64,000 bases of DNA from Epinephelus fuscoguttatus (taxonomy: Eukaryota > Chordata > Actinopteri > Perciformes > Serranidae). The stretch covers positions 14,218,013 through 14,282,012 of the forward strand of contig NC_064758.1 in the NCBI RefSeq assembly GCF_011397635.1, read 5' to 3'. How positions within the stretch are numbered: the first letter of the stretch is position 1; every line of letters starts with the position of its first letter. This document shows positions 1-12,300 of the stretch, piece by piece. The translations under genes and the position numbers were made by a program. Under the pieces are notes generated by a model. The model searched no databases and was not told where the DNA came from. It worked only from the letters and a program-made list of their open reading frames with translations.

Positions 1-143
1 CTGTGAATCCTCTGTCCCTGCTCTAACATGACTGTCCTTGTGTTTTGAATGCACAGCATTTCAGTGGTTTGACCTACAACAGAGATAGAGATGTTAAAAG
101 CGCAGACACTGGTACATACAACACATGATACAGGAGCCAAGGT

Positions 144-3100
144 TTCATTTCGGTTTATTCAGTTACACTGTCCAATCACAAAGGTTTATCTGTACATTCA
201 TTAAACCTTCTGGACATGCACGTCTTTACGTGTGAGTGTACAGTATGTTATAATTGATTAGTGCTCTATTTACAATTCAATAAAACTGCTAAACATCATA
301 CAAATATTACATGCAGTATACATTTATAAACAAAAATCAAAAAGCGCTTTTTCACAATGCATTACTTAGAAGATGTCATCCATCATTGGCCAGCAATGCC
401 CCACATTCAAAACACTGCTCAAGACTTTTTCTTTATATACACTTCATAGGCCACAAATCTATGCAATTTATTCTTTACTGATAATCCAACAGACATTTCA
501 AGTAAGTCCAACTATTGCAAGTGTACTCTCCCTGGTCAAAAAGTCCTTAGGCAACCCATTGGGTGGGGACGATTCTTACTACACAGCCAAGTGATCCTAT
601 TTTGGAACCCACTGAATTATTAAAGGACTTTTATATAAAACCTTTTCCAACATGTAATATCACTTTGCAGCCTCGTCTGTGTGCGCAAAATAACTTCATA
701 ATGCTGTATTGAACTAAAAAAGACAAACGGGATTTAAAAAATACTGAATTAGATAAAACAGCAGCAATAAAAAAAAACAAAAAAACAGACGGTGAGTGTT
801 AAGGTTTTGGATGTGACATACCTTTTTCACCTGAGATTAGATTTCTTTGTCAAAGAGCAGAAGATAAATGAGACCGAGTGGCACTTAGAAAGGCTTAAAG
901 CACTGATACTGATTAATGCTGATGTGAAAGTAATACAGTGTGACGGAAAAAGACATTTCAAACAAACATACATAAGTGACATGTGATAGGGCTGGGTATC
1001 ATTTGAAGGTTTTTATACTGGTGCCTTTTAAATATCAGAGTTTTGGAAAATATACCATGACGGTATTTTTGAGTGTAAAATATTTTGCAGAATATAATCA
1101 CATTTAAGAGAAAACATTCAATACAGACACCATTATGTCTGTACTTACAAACTATTAAGGATGGATACCCAGACTTATACATAGCACATTTTTTGCCTTG
1201 AACCACAACATAAATCTAAGATGATTGTTTAAGCTTTTCAACGCAGTCAGCCAAATTATACAGTGTAAGGCAGCCCCAAAAAGGAACTAATAGTGCTTCA
1301 TTTAGTTTAAACGAATTGGCCATTTCGTCCAGTTCAGTTGAGGTTGTCAAAAAGGCAACATTGTCATTGCGAAAGTAATATCACGCTGATCTCAGCCTTG
1401 TAATGGGAGCACTTACACACTGTCATTGACTGAGCAGCAGTAGTCTGATCAGTCTTAATGTTAAGAGCAGATTGTAATACATGCACTATCATCTACTGAC
1501 TGTAATTTGTAGGGAAACTAGAAAGGGTTTAGGGTCTTATCATTCTTTTTCCTTCTCCAAGTAAAGCTTTAATATTATTAAATATTAATTAATATTACTT
1601 AAAAGCATTAATCTGATAAAAGCAGATGCTACACTTGCTCTAAGTTGAAAGGCTATTTAATTTCTAGCCTTATTTTTAAACTTCATTCTATGAACCTCCA
1701 ACATGGTCTTAAAAGACTAGTGCAGAAAGAGATGTTCTAAATTAGTGGGGTGGCCAGATCTTAGTATGCCATCAACCACTGGTGCAAAATCAAAATGGCA
1801 AGCTAAGACGACTTGTAGCTCTCATTCAGTAACGGATTCTTCACACAGACTGTAATTCTTACTCGATACTTGCCCACACTAAGGGGGACGCACACGTCTG
1901 CAGATGCAAACACAGATATTAATACCGACACAAAATGTCCCCACTCAGCTGAATAATTTACTAACAATTGTTCCCATTTTCTCTACAATGGAAATAGAAA
2001 TGCACATTACGATATTAACAAAAAACCATAACTGGTACCGTTAAAAAAACAAAAAGACTAACAGCGAAAACAATGTGCAAGTCTGCATGGAAGCCTCCAC
2101 TTGTCTCTACAGAGCGGAGATAAAAGGCAAGTCTGTTGCATTTCCTGATTTTTTTCATCTGAGTGACATTGAACTTGATAAAGCACGATCTCAGATAGAC
2201 GACACAGGCACGTCACGTAACAGCGCAACTGTTCAGTATATCCACATATTCTTCATATTGAGATCCTTATTCTCTCAAGCTAATGTACAATGCAACAATA
2301 ATTCAGTGTGTAGAGGTATGTGCCGTTAGACAAACCGAAACTCAGACACGTACACAACCCGTCAGTGATTACGCATTGATACTGTACAGTGCTGTACATT
2401 TGCTCTCTTCATGTACCATAGTAAGGGTTACTAAGCAAGGAGTGACTGTAATCTTCACACACAGTTGTGACTTGTGGGACCAGACGGTTACTTGTGTGTG
2501 CGTGCAAGGCAAGGAGTGTGAAATTTTCCACGTTGCAAGCAAGCATTAACCGCCCCCTTCATATATATGGCTTTCTTGACATATATAATATTAATTTTTC
2601 ATAAGAAAACATGAATAATTTCTTATTTCATTGTGCAGGGAAGCTGCTGGTAATGGATCCTTGTCTTCCTCTACACTCAGCTTCCTTAGTGTACTTAATA
2701 TGTTTTAAACTTTTTCAGTCCTGTCCACATGACAAAGTCACGGCTTGACTTTTGACATTTACTTTGTGGAGACAAAATGCTCAAACTCATTTCAGCAGGA
2801 TATATTTGAATGCACAGCATATTGAAGATTGGTGTCAAAAGTCTTCCCGAGTTCTGCAATCATCCATTTTAATAATTACCTTCTTCATGTAATTCCATGC
2901 TTTTTATCATGAGGTTTCGCTTACAATCTGTTACAGAGCTTTTTCCATCAACATGTGATTTTTCCTTGATTGTTTATTTGTTCATCATTGCTGTTTTTTC
3001 TTCAGGACCTCTGATAAAGGAATAATAGCAATGTATCACTAGGATCAGACCAAATCTTTTAGAACCTTCTGTTAGTATTCCATCATTACATTTTATTTCA

Positions 3101-3388
3101 TGTTAGAATGTCTTGCTGTTGCATCACTGCAATGTGCTGTGCCATATGCATTGCTACTTCTGCAGAGTTTCACTGACAGAAACATTTCATCAGTGAATCA
3201 AAGGTGCAACAAGCTCACGCTGCAGTGCAACAACCAATGACCACATCTGATTTTCACCTTAGAACTCACTTGACAGTGACACAGACTGTATGTCAGAGTT
3301 AAATCCATCTATACTGAAATCATATCATACTGTAAAACAGCTTCAGTGGCTACCCACAGGTAAGTGTATGCATGCATGTGTGTGTCTG
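144..3388 (-). other. plekhm2: Probable plekhm2 3' UTR and downstream sequence
   Basis: This 3.2-kb stretch follows the plekhm2 stop codon on the minus strand and has no convincing exon on either strand. Minus-strand AATAAA signals (TTTATT on the plus strand) occur at 3092-3097, 2973-2978 and 154-159. The first two would give a 3' UTR of about 300-430 nt, the last one of about 3.2 kb. The U-rich, A-poor look of the minus strand suits a long UTR, but transcript data are needed to choose. A partial mobile-element copy begins at 987 (see that entry). Positions 1-143 hold nothing I recognise. Confidence 0.45.
987..1100 (+). mobile_element. Fragment of a hAT-like repeat end (TAGGGCTGGGTATC family)
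   Basis: The sequence starts TAGGGCTGGGTATCATTTGA, the same 20 bases that begin the element at 24081. No matching second terminus is visible downstream, so this is a truncated or strongly diverged copy. The right boundary given is approximate. Confidence 0.4.
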
Positions 3389-6300
3389 TCAGCACCAGGG
3401 TTCACGCTGGGCTCTGCCTCGGGCCAGACTGTCTGCCCTCTGCCAGGCACTATTCATGAGGGCGAGGGCCTCACCACAACGCTTCTGCATGGATGGATCC
3501 AACACTTCTCTGTGGGGAAGGTCAACCTGCGTGTAACGAGGACACACATGAGGGTTCACCCAGATGGATAGCTGGTGGATTTAAGGTCTTAAATGCTAAT
3601 ACCTTTAGGACAGCAAATATTGCAATATTACAGATTTTTTTCCTCTAAGCCACTGATAATGTACCTGGAAAATGGCTTTCCATGTGTTGTCTAACACCTC
3701 CAGCAGTCGATCTCTCTCTTCACAGCCACTGAAGTACAACACCCACGGAGGAAGGAACTGGGTCCGATCTGCCGCAAACTCCTATGGAGTGAGAGAAAGT
3801 GGGAAGGGTTATATTAAAGGTCTTCAGTGTAATTGAATTATACCACTACTATACACTGGTATATGTGATGTACTGTCTGTTAATTGTTTACAACACCTTT
3901 AGATACACAGGGTACAGGGTAATGGTAACATGCAGGTAATACTGTGAACAGGCCAAGTTAGCCCTCTGAGCTAATGTATAGTAACTATGATAATGACGGC
4001 TCGGAAATTTGCAACATTTTTTGCTGGCACTAGATATCAAACAAAAGCCAGAGTCTATAACATATTAAGTGGCTGTGAGCTGTAAATTCACCACTTCTAA
4101 GCAGAAAGCAGAAGATAACTTTATCATGAAGCCTTAAGAGGCAAAGCCTCTCTTCCTCCCGGGCAGCTGCCTCTGTCTCACTCAGATTCATCCTGGGTCT
4201 GGGTCTGCAGCTGCCTCTACCTACAAACAACATGGGGCGCTCACTCTGCAGCTACATCTGGGGACTAAAACGTCCCCAGATGTAGCTGCACACTGACTGA
4301 CTTGATGAAATCTCAGTCAACTACATGCATAACAAACGGTTCCCTTGGTTTAGGTAAAACTAAACCATCATCATCATCATGTGAGTTTGGAAGCTGTAAC
4401 TAACAGATGTGCTCTGTTCAGTAATTTCACGCTTCTCATGGTCCGATTTGGAAAAAGTTCATTGATAGAAATTAAACTTTGTCATTTATTTATTACAAAA
4501 GAAAATGTTGTGGTGACAGGTATTTCATAACAAAATTTCACTAGCATTTAACTAAACCCTTGACCCATTAGGTCTCAAATGTTTAAGGAAGCACCAGACC
4601 CCTTTACATGAATGCAACTAATACCCAAGTAAGTTAGTCTAGTTTTTATGTTATACACACAAACTACAGCATGATATGTGATGTATGTCTTGTAAGCTAA
4701 TGAGGCTTCATTTCTTTAACACTTTATTTCCATTAGGATAGCATGGAGGAGCTGCTTTCATATGTTTTTAAAAAATCAATCATTTCATTCATTCAGCATT
4801 ATCTGAATCTGCAAAAAATGAATGAGGTTTGTATCTGGTTTGTAAAGTAAAGCATCACAAATCATATTATTTAGTTTTAATAGGCATTCATACCCTGAGC
4901 AAAAGCACATTTCTAAAAACTCAGGACAACTTAGATATGTAGCTTAATGTCATATGTAATACATTAAAACTGTGTGGCAAACAGATCACACATGATACAT
5001 ACATACAGTTATTAGTTAAAGTCTAATACATACTAGAGAAGAGTTAAACAGTTTGCAACTCACAATGACACAGTACTCCTTGTTGGCCTCCATGCTGACA
5101 GCAGTGACATCACAGATGTCGGCGCTGTCCAATGAACGGAAAAAGCTGGTCTGACAGTCCTGATGGCAGGTAAGCAGCTTCCTGTCTGTCATCACTAGGC
5201 AACACGGGACACACGGAGTGGGGGCCACGCCCTGAGGGATGACCTGTAGGGAAGGCGGCTGTAATTTAATTATAATTTGAATAAATAATTGCGGCTTACA
5301 TTAATCCATATTTACATTTTGCATCAACAACCTGGATGTGTCTTGCACATTATGAACATCAGCAGCTGTTGTAACAAAGTCCTTGTGAACTTCATCAGGG
5401 AAGAAAACAGCCTGTACAACCAGCGTGGTGAATGCTACAGGGGTTGTTTGTCAAAAAGTGTTTATGCACAGTCACTCGTGGTTGGTTGAAAGCTGTGAGG
5501 AAAGCCAAGCCAACTTGACTTGTGAATTTTCACACTTAAATTCAAATTAAATGCAACAATGTGTGGGATATCACAACGAGTGCGTTGCATGATACTACCA
5601 TGAGAATAAAGTGCTGGTTGTCGTAATTCAGCATGTTTGTTTATTTTTGATGTAAATGTACACTTACAGTATTGACAGTCTTGTAGCATGTGTGTACCTA
5701 CATAGTTGAATAGTTTTAGTCTGACAATGTTTTATGGGCTGCGTAAAACTGTGTGAACAAATGACCAGGCAGACTGTGTGACACCCGTTATTGTCCCCCT
5801 GCGTCTATTAAAAAATTGAGATACCATACATGCAATATTAGATATGTTTGAAGTGTTTGGTAAACACATGGTGTATGCACTATGCAACTCCTCACCCCTT
5901 TGGAAACAGACTGGCAGAGCAGCTGCATCCAGTCGGCCATGTCCTGCTCATTGTTGGCGCTGAGCTCCAGTGGCGGTCGCTCTGTCAGGATGACTTGGAA
6001 GGCGTGGGGACGCTCTGTACTGTTTGAGCGACGGCATCCTCCACAGTGCTCTCCTCTGTTAGGCACACAGAGCATGAAAATATATCAGTAAACACCATTT
6101 TCTTCGAGAGTTGTTTATTGATTTTTAATAGGAAACGCCTACAAATTTTAACCATCTCTAATCTAATGGACCTTTTGCACAGAAGACATACAGACATGTC
6201 ACAGTAGGAAAAGCACAGGAGTAGATTATAAAATTAATGATGGCTGAATTTCAATTAGCATCCTGGTATTGCGCATGCTTACCCCATAGTGACTGATAGC

Positions 6301-9300
6301 AGAGGTGTTACATCAGTTCTTTCTGCATACAGGTACAAAATCCCCTTACTGCAAGACAAGAGGACAGGTATTTATATTCATCTAATCAGAAGCTGGACAT
6401 GTTTTCTTATATAATATTTAATAAATCTTAACTTTTACAGAATGCACTGTTGTGTAACGGTGCCAATGTCACAGAAACAATTCTTTGAAACCATTTTGGT
6501 TTGGTTTGGCCCCAAAAGCCTAATTTCCACTGCATTTCCATTCCAAGTTGTGGATAGTAATTAGTACCTGATACTCTTTTATTGTAATACCTCGTTTGAG
6601 GTTCTAAGTCAGCTGAGCTGATACTAGCTGGTGGAATTAAAACATTGCAGACCGCTCGAGTGACAAGGGACAGCCATCACAAGCCTGCCACTTCTAAATA
6701 GCTGAGCTACTGTCAACCATGACTATGATTTTTCTTCATTCACTCGACCAAGATTTTGGGCAGCCTACAAAACCACACCGTGGTCAAATGATGAAGTGCA
6801 GATATTCCTCTAGTTGTCAATGAAAGGATCCAGAGAGATGAAAGGTGCAACGCATGCTGTGTCTTGTTGAAGATGATGTCACCACAGTTTCACGCTGCAA
6901 CGCTATGACGGTCAGCTAAGAATTCTGCCTACGCTGACGGGGTACTATCTACAGTGTAAAATGAAATTGAGATAAGCACCTGGTACCAAAAATGAGGAGT
7001 TGAGCCGAACCATGCAGTGGAAATGCAGCATATGGGCCACCAGAGGAGCCTTTACACTCTCAGCCTTGTTTCTTAACAAGGTGCCACAAAAAACAAATTT
7101 TAACACATTCATTTTAAGATATGACTGCTACTACTGCGATAGGTAAGACCACTGCCAAAAAACAGTCAGCCTCCACTCTGTGTTGTCTTTTAAACTTGGT
7201 GTGCCTCTGGACAGATTGGCAGGAAATCTGCTGGTAATGCGCTCTACACACAAAACACAGCTCAAGCTCTCAGTATGTCCGGCAGTAACGCGGAGCCAAA
7301 GGAAATATTATTTCCAATATGCTGGCATTTTTCACTGAAGCAGAAGTCTCAAGTAGGGAAGTAAGACCTGGTGATTATGGTGCATGTGATCTAATTTTTG
7401 GCACTCTACAGTCACACTTAGGATTACAGTATGTTAGATGTCAATCTTAAAGGAGAAGTCCGGTATTTTGCACTTTGAGCCCAATTTCTGGGTTGTTAAT
7501 GATGAAATAGAGTGGTTAAGACCAAAATAGTGACGATTGCTCATTTTTGGAGAATTTGGCTTTCCCCTCCCTGGCTTAACACTGCTGCCTATGGCCATGT
7601 GTGAACCTGTCCTAAAACCACCCTAAACGTTCTTTTTCAAAGCCATGAAACTCACCAAGTGGTCAGTGGTGTTCGTTGACGTTAAAAATCGTACAACCCA
7701 GAAATGGGGCTCAAAGTGCAAAATACCGGACTTCTCCTTTAACTGTAATAAATATGACAATGAAAATTGACATTAATGCTTTTCATTTGAAAAGGAAAGA
7801 GCTGTTTCCACCTTGTTAATACACAATGTGGGAAGGTTAATGTCAGATGGACAGTGTATAGTATGGAACCCAGCCAATGTCTCTCAAGAATCATTAATAC
7901 TAGCTGAGAGGGGTACTGATGTGTACATCTTGCTCATACCTGAGGACGAGGTAGCAGCTTTTCCACAGCTCTTTGCCCAGGTAGGTGGTTCCAGCCCGGT
8001 ACTGCAGAGTCCCTTCCTTGGTGCTGGACGGTGGTCCAAAGGTTGGTGCGCCTCCCTGGGGTGACAAAGTCAAGTCCATAGGATCCTCCCAGTGGACCAG
8101 TGAATACAGCTGGATAGACACTTCATATACCTGGAGAAACAGCAACATATTACTACAGCAAAGACATTACATTTGTATATGGGACACCCACTGTACTGAG
8201 CTACTAGGCACTCATACTATTTTGTGTTATATTTAGAAAATAAAAATGTTGTGCATTTCTGAGTGTTACCATTTGCTACACACGTCAGCTATGAGTTGTA
8301 ATAACAAGCTTATTGTGTCACAGATTTTCCAAAAGGTTTCTTTTCTTTACTTGAGTTTTTAGTACAGTTGTGGGCCGTAATACTTGACACTTTAATGTCC
8401 TGGTTAAGACAAGATTTTGTAATTTTGTCGTATGATTAAAGTTTGATTAGTTACATGTACTCCAAGTTTATCTCATTGTATTTGTGTAGATTGACATGAC
8501 TTTACCTCACAGTGAGATTCCTGGGAGATAAACTTAGTGAGAGCCAGTTTCTCCATGGTAGCATCAGTCAGCACAGAGGGATAAGGAGGCTCACGACAAC
8601 CCTTCACCATGGCTGACTTGAGCACAGACAAGAACCACCTGTAAGTGAAGCAGAATGCATTGGATAAGGTCAGAGAAACTATCAATCATCCATTTTGTGA
8701 GGTGTCCTGTATGGCGCATGTTGCTCAGGGACACAAGGACGGCTCACAAAGACATAGTATGGGGTCACAGTACCAAGAAACATAAAGCAAAGATATACAG
8801 GCACACTCACTGAGTCAGAGAGGCGTCAGCTGTGTCTAACAGGAATTTCCTCCGCCTGTTGGTGCAAACCACCGTCACTGTCTGTTGGTCAAGCCCCACC
8901 TAAAAGAAAACAGCATTACAACTTTGCGCTCCACAGCTCCAGCGGTCACATTGTATTCCAGTCTACATGGCTCATGTCATATAGTTAACTTCAACCATGA
9001 CTTGACATTTGGGGCCAATGCAGCACTGCACAACAAAAACATGCAACTCTATTAACTCATACATGTTTTGTAACATCAAGGAACTAAAAGATCCTTTAGG
9101 ATGAGTGTCCATATAGCGTTTTTTTCTGGCAGAAAAGTGTTGGCATGGTGCTGAGGACACCAGTGCCTTTCTGAAAAGTTCCAATTTTCAACTAGAAGTG
9201 CTCAGAGTGGCCACACAAAAAAGTCAGAGTGCTCAAAACAAAGATGCTTGGTGGAACCAGGAGGCCGCATATGCTCTCTCCTCATTGGGAACAACTGAAA

Positions 9301-12300
9301 AAGATGCTATACCAACACTCAACCAAAGATGACCATAAGGCCCATGTCACATCCAAATAAGAGAAAATGGCAGACCCTGTTATGCAGGACACTTACTGAA
9401 AGATAGTCCAACTCATTATAAGAAACAGCTTCTTCTACTGTGTAGGGCTTCTCTGCTGCACCTGTGGAGGGAACAAAAGCACAACCAAAACATGCATTAA
9501 GCACATGTTAATGTGAAGCATTTTCAGAATACAGAATAACCATATTTAATGTATTCCCCACTTCCTTGAACATAGTGTGGAGCCTATGGGACCATTATAG
9601 TGGTAAAAACTTTCAGATCTGCTCGGATCTTGGAAAAAGAAACTCTCAGGGTTGCTGGTACAAATGGGCTATTGGTTCAAACAGTCATGGTCAAAATTGT
9701 ATTCCCAAAGGAAGGAAATTCTGAGATCAAATACTGTTTCCTATGTGTGTAAAAATGTATTGTGACTCCCTATACCAATATCAGTATGTCCCAACTTATG
9801 ACCTAAGTCCTTTGCACACTGAGTTCGTTTTTTTCATCCGAAATTGTCACACGTCCAAAAATAAATGTGTCCTGTGACAATCATGTTGACACACTAAGTC
9901 ATTAAAATTGTTAGACCAGGTTTCTGCATTTTTGGAGTCCGTCAGAAGCCTGTTTGACCAAGAATCAGTGAAAAAAATATGACGCTGGGAAACAGCCGTG
10001 ACAAGACAGGGGAATGGGGTGCACAGAATCGTTCTGAAACTCAGATAGCTCACTTTCTACAGGTCAGAGAGTAATATGCAGGTGGATGATAATGATGAAG
10101 ATGAGGAGGATGTGGACCGCACACGGACAGAGAGAAAGAGGCAGACAGGGAGGACAGCTCAGACCCTTCATGCAGCAGGGACAGGGAGGGAGTGGTGACA
10201 GTCAGATAGGTGACTCCAGTGGAGACAGGTGAAGGAGGTGTCTTTTCATTTTGTCACGTAATGCAAATTTTCACAACATACAGAACAATAAAACGCATCA
10301 GAATCAGTGTGCAAGGTTTCTGTGCATAATGACTTTCTTTTCGGATGATGGATTAAGAAAAATTGCATCCGAAAAAAACCCTGACTCAGTGTGCAATGGC
10401 CTTTACACATGTAATGAAGCAAATGCATGCTGGGTTTTTAGCCACTTACCCTTCCTCAGCAGGTAGATGTAACAGTCAGTCAGCAGCAGGTAAAGGGGCT
10501 GCAGGTCCCCCTCCATGTGGCCTGTGCTCATTCTCACCATCTGAAAACACAAATATAAAACACAGTCAGGTGTTAACAAACTCCATATTCATCACCCCCC
10601 AAGGCGACTGCTCTGTCAACCTTGGGGGGTGGTTACGGCAGCTGGGCAGCAGACTGGCTATAGCACAGTGTTGCTACAAGCAAAGCTCATAACAGACGAT
10701 ACAGACATAATTTGTGAACGGATAGCCCATCATCAGCTGTAAGATTTCATTTATCACAAACAAGCTTTATTCACTTGATAACTGAAATAATGTTAAGCTC
10801 TAATGTGATCTGTAGTAAATATGCTTTATGGGCTTGCAAAGTTTAGTGCAAACCAGGGAGACTAATTACGACAACCTGAGTAAAATCAGTTAAAAAGGCA
10901 ACTGGCAAACAGAGCCTTGCAACACTTCCACTGAGCAAACATCTCCAAACCACTTCTTCCATGTCAAAACAAATATGAGTCAACACTAACACAACACTTA
11001 AACTGTGAAGACATGTGGCAGTGTGATAGACAATCCCTTTTCAAGATGATCTTTTTTTTTTTCCAGGCTGGTGAAAGACCATGACATCACTGTACTGCCT
11101 TACTTCTCCATATTTTATCATTCAATTGTTAATTTTACAGTTGAGTCATGAAAAGATGTACTGTGCAAAACATATAGGTTCATACAGAAATAACAGCTCT
11201 AAAAAATCACTTATGATCCACTAAAAGTGTGTGGTTGTGCATTTTATCTGCAGAGCCCTCTACCTGTATTTTCTTATTTTGCTGTGTTCTGGACGTTTAT
11301 GGGTGTGTAGCCCCCAGCTAATATCAGCAGGCAGGTGGGGTTGAGACTTTATAATACCATAGCAATCCGGTAGCAGCAACACACATCCAAGAGGAAGCTA
11401 CAAAAATTGCACATTGAGTGCCAAATAAATACAAATATTGTGAGGCGAAACGCCAATGGCTCTTTCACGACAACAAATGTAAGGTTTCTCCTATAGTAGC
11501 TTGCAGTGTATGTACAAGAAGTGTAGGGAGGAGGGGACAAATTTGAATGTTGTGTTGTTAAAGTCCTAGATGGTAAATCTTTAAACAAATACATTCACAT
11601 TTTCTTAAAAGAATGTATTTCTGTGTTCACCTTGTAGAGCTGCTCCTCATTCTCTCTGAATACATGAATCATGAGAAGGAGCAAGTGATTGTTGTCCACC
11701 CTGAAATATAAAAAACAAAAAAAAATTAGACTCACTTTTAGCAACATTACAACAACAACTCATTTTGTAGAAACTCCTTACTTAAACTCTGCAGGATGAG
11801 AACTCTCTGCTTCATCAGCAAACGCATTCTTGTTCGTTGACTCTCCTCCTGTTCCTTCGTCCCCGGTCTTCATCTCAGGCTCCTGTCCTGCTGACGCTTT
11901 TGCCGCTCCTTCATCTTCAAGGCCACCTGAAAGAGTTTGCGACTGGCTATGCTCTGTAGAGTCATAGTGGCCACCACCCGTGGGAGAAGAGTCTGTACTG
12001 TTGGGGGTAAAGCAGCATAAGTCTGCAGGTGCAGGAGAGGTCTGAAGGAAGTTGTGGCTTGTGGCAAGAGGGGAGTGAGACGCCTCTCCTGGTGATGGGT
12101 CGGGAGGCTTGCCCCCTGAGTCCTCTCGAAAGGGCTGCTGCGCAGGGGGCTCGGGGTTCTGGTCACAGCCTCCGCTGTTTGTCTCCTCCCCGTCTTCTCT
12201 GTGCTCCCAGGCCTCCCCCTTATCCAGAGCCCCATTGAGCCGGTCCATGACATCACGGAGGGGTTGGCCCACGGTGTCCATGGAGGTGTCAGTCATCTCT

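Larger units (their letters stand above)
5896..8130 (-). other. plekhm2: PH-domain exons of plekhm2 (exons 15-17)
   Basis: Exons 7940-8130, 6283-6348 and 5896-6055 encode TKEGTLQYRAGTTYLGKELW, ILYLYAERTDVTPLLSV and RPHAFQVILTERPPLELSA, ending ADWMQLLCQSVSKG. This is a complete PH fold pattern with the closing-helix tryptophan. The 66-nt middle exon is too short to stand out as an open reading frame and was placed by splice sites and phase (AG|T and GG|A). Confidence 0.9.

Noticed and set aside
373-2549. Several 60-90-codon open frames on the plus strand at the left edge
   Set aside because: Codon content and context fit AT-rich UTR sequence; none has splice context or family resemblance.
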